A stretch of DNA of 37,378 nucleotides from CAZWXH01 sp964637725 (GTDB lineage Bacteria; Bacillota_I; Bacilli_A; Erysipelotrichales; Coprobacillaceae): positions 1-37,378 of the forward strand of contig CAZWXH010000004.1 in assembly GCA_964637725.1 (NCBI GenBank). Reading direction: 5' to 3'. Below, one piece after another: positions 34,127-37,378 of the stretch. Position 1 is the first letter of the stretch, and each line of letters begins with the position of its first letter. The notes beneath the pieces were generated by a model that was given only the letters and a program-made list of their open reading frames with translations, was not told where the DNA came from and searched no databases. The translations under genes and the position numbers were made by a program.

Positions 34127-34148
34127 AAAATCATCCGAAGATGATTTT
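34127..34148 (-). terminator. Terminator after the PTS_EIIC_2-type gene
   Basis: AAAATCATC (34127-34135) and GATGATTTT (34140-34148) form a 9-bp stem with loop TTCG on the minus strand (a stable UUCG tetraloop), followed by a T-rich run. The stop codon lies at the base of the stem. Confidence 0.88.
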
Positions 34149-35166
34149 ATAAACTTGTGAGTTTCATATCCCCACTCTTTATATAATTTAACTTTCTAAA
34201 AGCTTTATACATCCCAAAACAAATAACAATTGGTAAAACAACATCTACCAAAATCAAAGGTAACCAAAAAGATGAACCCATTACTTGAATACATTCTAGT
34301 AACCCTACCAGTCCTGCTGTTCCCATTCCAGAACCTACTGCCGTACATTTAATTCCCAGTATAGCTGCTGAAAGAGGTCCAGTAATTAAACTTGCAACAA
34401 TTGGTGGTAACCATATAAGAGGTCTTTTGACAATGTTTTTAAACTGCAACATACTTGTTCCCACGCCAATTGCGATAACATCACCAATCGAATTATCATC
34501 TAATGACATAATCGCAAGTCCGACCATTTGAGCACAACAACCAGCAAGTGCTGCCCCGGCAGCTAAACCATCTAATCCAAGCATGATCCCTATGGCGGCT
34601 GATGATATTGGAGCCGTTAATGCCATACCCATCAAAACCGCAACAATCATCCCCATTAATAGTGGTTGCATTCTGACTCCTTGATTAATTAAATCGCCTA
34701 GAAACACAATGACTTGTGATATATAAGGACCAATAAATTTTGTAACAATTCCAGCGCATAGTATTGATGTAAAAGGCACTAAAATAATATCTAAAGGGGT
34801 TTTATCCTGAACTAACTTTGTTGCCTCAACAGCAACAATAACCGCTAAATAAGCTGATACGGGATTTCCAACTGCAACGGCTACATTGCCATTTGTGATA
34901 GTAAAAGTTCCCGCACCTATTGTTCCAGCAATAACTGCTGATATCATGTTTAGACCTTTCGCTTCAATGACATAGGCAATCCCCACACCAATCGCAGGCC
35001 CCATTAAATAACTTGCGATTTGTCCCCAATTCACTAAATCATTGAAGTGAATTGCTAAACCAATCTGCTTTAAAATTGTTCCAATAATAAGACTCGCAAA
35101 AAATCCATATGCCATTCCATTTAATGTCTTAACAACATAATTTTCTCTACGCACCACTCTTGCCAT
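34147..35166 (-). CDS. PTS_EIIC_2-type multi-pass membrane protein
   Basis: The 339-residue very hydrophobic protein has about eight to ten membrane helices and glycine-rich turns (YLMGPAIGVGIAYVIEAKG; LTAPISSAAIGIMLGLDGLAAGAALAG; SMLQFKNIVKRPLIWLPP). These fit the Pfam family PTS_EIIC_2 (PF13303), whose members resemble PTS sugar permease domains but lack fused IIA/IIB parts. The transported compound is unknown. I see no phosphorylatable His or Cys motif typical of EIIA/EIIB. The gene starts 4 bp after the MATE stop with its AGGGAGG site inside the MATE 3' end, so it belongs to the same operon. Confidence 0.78.
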   Translation of the reverse strand: MARVVRRENYVVKTLNGMAYGFFASLIIGTILKQIGLAIHFNDLVNWGQIASYLMGPAIGVGIAYVIEAKGLNMISAVIAGTIGAGTFTITNGNVAVAVGNPVSAYLAVIVAVEATKLVQDKTPLDIILVPFTSILCAGIVTKFIGPYISQVIVFLGDLINQGVRMQPLLMGMIVAVLMGMALTAPISSAAIGIMLGLDGLAAGAALAGCCAQMVGLAIMSLDDNSIGDVIAIGVGTSMLQFKNIVKRPLIWLPPIVASLITGPLSAAILGIKCTAVGSGMGTAGLVGLLECIQVMGSSFWLPLILVDVVLPIVICFGMYKAFRKLNYIKSGDMKLTSL

Positions 35167-35170
35167 AATT

Positions 35171-36538
35171 CTATCCTCCCTTTGAATATGTTATTGTCAT
35201 ATTCTTTGCCCATTTTCCTTTTCTAAAGAAATACGTTGAAACAAACGATTTTAAGATATCACATGATTCTACAATCATAAATAGTAAAACAAGTGGGATA
35301 TCAAAAAACATTGATAAAACAGTTGAAAGAATAACACCCGCACACCATAAGAATCCGGAGTCCATTAATAATGTAGAAAAAGTATCGCCACCAGCCCTTA
35401 GCGTAAAGAATATACAAACATTATAAGCAAAAACAGGTAATAACATTGCTTTAAAACGTATAAGTGTAACTATTGTTTCTTTAATTCTATCATCTACATT
35501 ATAGAACTTTGCAATGTATGGTGCTAGGAATATAAACAATAGCCCTATTGATAATGCGACTAAAACACCAAACATCAATAATTTATTCGCATTAGCCTTT
35601 GCTTCTTCTATTTGATTAGCCCCTAAGCGATTTCCAATCATAATAGAAACAGCACTGGATAATCCTCCAAATATAATAAAAGCAATTTGTAATACTGTAT
35701 CAACAACACTAATTGCTGAAATTAAGCTTTCATCGCTACGCATATATGATAAAAATATCATCATCATTCCTAATGAAAAGAGAATTTCATTAATTGTCAA
35801 AGGAATAGCTTTTTTGATCATTGATCTAATCATCATAATATCTAAATGAAAGAGATCTTTTAAACTGATATGGAAAAGATGTTTCTTTCTTATCAGAATG
35901 ATAATGTATATAAACATTTCAACAAAACGGGCAATTGCAGTTGCAATCGCTGCTCCTTGAACCCCAAGTTCAGGAAAACCAAAGTTACCAAAGATTAAAA
36001 AATAATTCAAAGTTGTATTTGTCACAACCGTAATAGCTCCTACTAACAATTGTATTTTATTGATTCCTACTGCTCTAAGTGCCATCATCACACTAAAACT
36101 AAAGGCAAAAGGAATATAGGTAAGTAAGGCATATTGCAAATAGCGTAAGCTTTCACTGAGAACTTGTTGATCAGAAGTGAAGATTAACATCAGTTGTTTA
36201 GGAAAAAATAACAAAGCAATCACAAACAAGCTTGCGATGATTTGACCACATACAATATTTATATTGAGTATCTTTTGACAGTTCTCCTTGTTTTTCGCAC
36301 CATAATACTGTGCAATAAATATTCCAGCAGCACCACATATACCAAACATTGTTGAATTGAATATCAGGTAAACTCTATTAGCCACCGTTACAGATGTTAA
36401 AGCGACACTCCCAACACTACCTATCATTATATTGTCAATTAAATTGACAAAGCTAGTCACAAATTGTTGTGCCATAATAGGTAAAGCAATTGATAAAGTT
36501 GTTATATAAAATTTCTTGTTACCAAAAAACTTTTTCAT
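35171..36538 (-). CDS. MATE family multidrug/metabolite efflux transporter
   Basis: The 455-residue protein has twelve predicted membrane helices in two homologous halves. Typical MATE features are IALPIMAQQFVTSFVNLIDNIMIGSVG at the N terminus (given here only as the region 18-44), GAAGIFIAQYYGAK, a proline-rich TYIPFAFS and NRLGANQIEEAK in the second half. MATE proteins exchange Na+ or H+ for cationic drugs or metabolites; the substrate here is unknown. The start codon directly abuts the upstream stop codon, with GGAGG inside the upstream gene, so the two are translated from one mRNA. Confidence 0.93.
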   Translation of the reverse strand: MKKFFGNKKFYITTLSIALPIMAQQFVTSFVNLIDNIMIGSVGSVALTSVTVANRVYLIFNSTMFGICGAAGIFIAQYYGAKNKENCQKILNINIVCGQIIASLFVIALLFFPKQLMLIFTSDQQVLSESLRYLQYALLTYIPFAFSFSVMMALRAVGINKIQLLVGAITVVTNTTLNYFLIFGNFGFPELGVQGAAIATAIARFVEMFIYIIILIRKKHLFHISLKDLFHLDIMMIRSMIKKAIPLTINEILFSLGMMMIFLSYMRSDESLISAISVVDTVLQIAFIIFGGLSSAVSIMIGNRLGANQIEEAKANANKLLMFGVLVALSIGLLFIFLAPYIAKFYNVDDRIKETIVTLIRFKAMLLPVFAYNVCIFFTLRAGGDTFSTLLMDSGFLWCAGVILSTVLSMFFDIPLVLLFMIVESCDILKSFVSTYFFRKGKWAKNMTITYSKGG

Positions 36539-37273
36539 TTACTGATCCTCCGGTTTCTTTTTCTTCATAAGTTGAGGAAAGGCTTTTGTAATACGACGAT
36601 CTGTATAACTTTTTTGTTTATATACAGTTTTATAAAAATCTTCATCACTTTTCTTCATCATATCAACAAGTTCTATCATATTACTACGATACTTTTCAAA
36701 CTCATCAAATGCCCCTTGCGCATAATTTTCAATATCTTTAATAAAATCTTCTATACGATCTTCTAATCTTGCTAATTTCTTAACTGTTATTGCTAAATCA
36801 ATAATCAAAACAGTTGATAAAGAGGTTGCAATAATAATTAACAAAGTCATACTGTATTGATTTAGCCATGTTAGAATTGATGGTTGAATATATTTAACAG
36901 CGATTACACTAAACAATCCAAAAACCAAAAACCCTTCTAAACATACTCGTCCATTAACATGAAAGGCTTTATCACTATAATCCCACCATCTTTGATGATA
37001 CATTTTTTCCATTCCCCATGATGTAATATACTCGATAACACAAGCTACAAATGCCCCTTCAATAAAGATTGAAAGAAAGCCTTCGTTTGGTGAAAACAAT
37101 AAAGAAACAGCCAGTGCTCCTACTCCATAAATAGGAACAATCGGTCCATTTAAAAAACCACTATTTTTTATTTTATTTCTTAAAATTATAGGCAGAACAA
37201 AAGATTCCCATATCCATCCTGCAAAGGCATAGATAAAAAATGAAATGATAAGTGAACTGACATATTTCTCCAT
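36539..37273 (-). CDS. PF06541 (ABC_trans_CmpB-type) membrane protein
   Basis: This 244-residue protein has five or so membrane helices (1-165) and a C-terminal cytoplasmic coiled-coil-like tail (about 168-244; LARLEDRIEDFIKDIENYAQ). The hallmark stretches FAGWIWES, GFLNGPIVPIYGVG, EYITSWGMEKMYHQRWWDYSD and NGRVCLEG match the family often labelled putative ABC transporter permease. No ATPase partner is adjacent, so the ABC label is doubtful. It begins the three-gene operon with the MATE and PTS_EIIC_2-type genes, about 55 bp downstream of a tRNA-Ala. AGGAGG lies before the ATG. Confidence 0.82.
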   Translation of the reverse strand: MEKYVSSLIISFFIYAFAGWIWESFVLPIILRNKIKNSGFLNGPIVPIYGVGALAVSLLFSPNEGFLSIFIEGAFVACVIEYITSWGMEKMYHQRWWDYSDKAFHVNGRVCLEGFLVFGLFSVIAVKYIQPSILTWLNQYSMTLLIIIATSLSTVLIIDLAITVKKLARLEDRIEDFIKDIENYAQGAFDEFEKYRSNMIELVDMMKKSDEDFYKTVYKQKSYTDRRITKAFPQLMKKKKPEDQ

Positions 37274-37284
37274 AATATTTCCTC

Positions 37285-37317
37285 CATAATATAATAAAAA
37301 CGTTACAATGTAACGTT
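37285..37317 (-). terminator. Terminator after tRNA-Ala (or operator-like palindrome)
   Basis: Minus strand: AACGTTAC (37310-37317) pairs with GTAACGTT (37299-37306), 3-nt loop, followed by TTTTTATTATATT. It lies 10 bp past the tRNA CCA end and just upstream of the membrane-protein operon. Confidence 0.75.
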
Positions 37318-37327
37318 AAGTGTAAAT

Positions 37328-37378
37328 TGGTGGAGCTTAGCGGGATCGAACCGCTGACCTCCTGCGTGCAAAGCAGGC
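37328..37378 (-). tRNA. tRNA-Ala (UGC anticodon), 5' part outside the window
   Basis: The 3' 51 bases are present and end in an encoded CCA. The anticodon stem CCTGC/GCAGG encloses the loop TTTGCAC with anticodon TGC. The T arm reads AGCGG-TTCGATC-CCGCT. The acceptor 3' strand GCTCCACCA fits bacterial tRNA-Ala. The 5' half lies beyond the right edge. Confidence 0.95.

Noticed and set aside
37285..37317. Riboswitch upstream of the PF06541-MATE-PTS operon
   Set aside because: Only about 55 bp lie between the tRNA and the start codon, with one simple hairpin; there is no room for an aptamer.

Overview
The window is an AT-rich stretch of a low-GC Firmicutes chromosome. Gene content (uvrA/uvrB/cca/hprK/lgt cluster, GAPDH, ClpP, MurE, PF06541-type membrane protein, B-repeat surface protein with a three-helix C-terminal anchor, Rpn-type PD-(D/E)XK protein) best fits a gut Erysipelotrichia (Coprobacillaceae-like) species; this taxonomic call is inference. 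It is a draft scaffold: a 100-N gap (20389-20488) and a 10-N gap (29843-29852) each interrupt a gene. Almost all genes are on the minus strand. Only a PII-like gene (about 1.6 kb) and clpP (about 18.9 kb) are on the plus strand. No prophage, insertion sequence, CRISPR array or rRNA is visible; one partial tRNA-Ala sits at the right edge.

Layout, left to right: (1) 1-1.9 kb: edge-truncated MIF-like tautomerase, PLP aminotransferase, divergent PII-like gene. (2) 2.0-6.8 kb: an antimicrobial-peptide-type module of response regulator, histidine kinase, ABC ATPase and FtsX-type permease. Both of its promoters carry TGTCA direct repeats with an 11-bp period. (3) 6.9-16.2 kb: a compact housekeeping operon ctp-uvrB-cca-uvrA-hprK-lgt with overlapping or nearly abutting genes. 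(4) 16.3-17.5 kb: ZIP metal transporter followed by a DtxR-family regulator, with a candidate operator at the ZIP promoter. (5) 17.6-19.5 kb: gap and the divergent clpP. (6) 19.5-24.5 kb: a large repeat-containing surface protein (broken by a 1-base frameshift and the 100-N gap) next to a SARP-like regulator fused to a degenerate GGDEF domain. (7) 24.6-27.0 kb: unknown 127-131-residue protein with a long palindrome over its start, uridine-kinase-like P-loop protein, asparaginase, DUF1801 protein. (8) 27.0-31.1 kb: two GH1 6-phospho-beta-glucosidases flanking an Rpn-type nuclease-like gene. (9) 31.2-37.3 kb: polysaccharide deacetylase, murE, PTS_EIIC_2-type membrane protein, MATE exporter, PF06541 membrane protein, tRNA-Ala.

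The strongest new signals are regulatory. The surface-protein promoter has two CTAAC-type heptamers spaced 11 bp apart just upstream of its -10, the layout used by SARP activators, and a SARP-like gene lies directly upstream. Both GH1 promoters share a four-pentamer phased element (TTTCA-N5-TGAAA-N5-TTTCA-N5-TGAAA, degenerate in the second) that no regulator inside the window explains. The surface gene, its promoter repeats and the SARP/degenerate-GGDEF protein together are the best candidate for an undescribed signalling and cell-surface system here.
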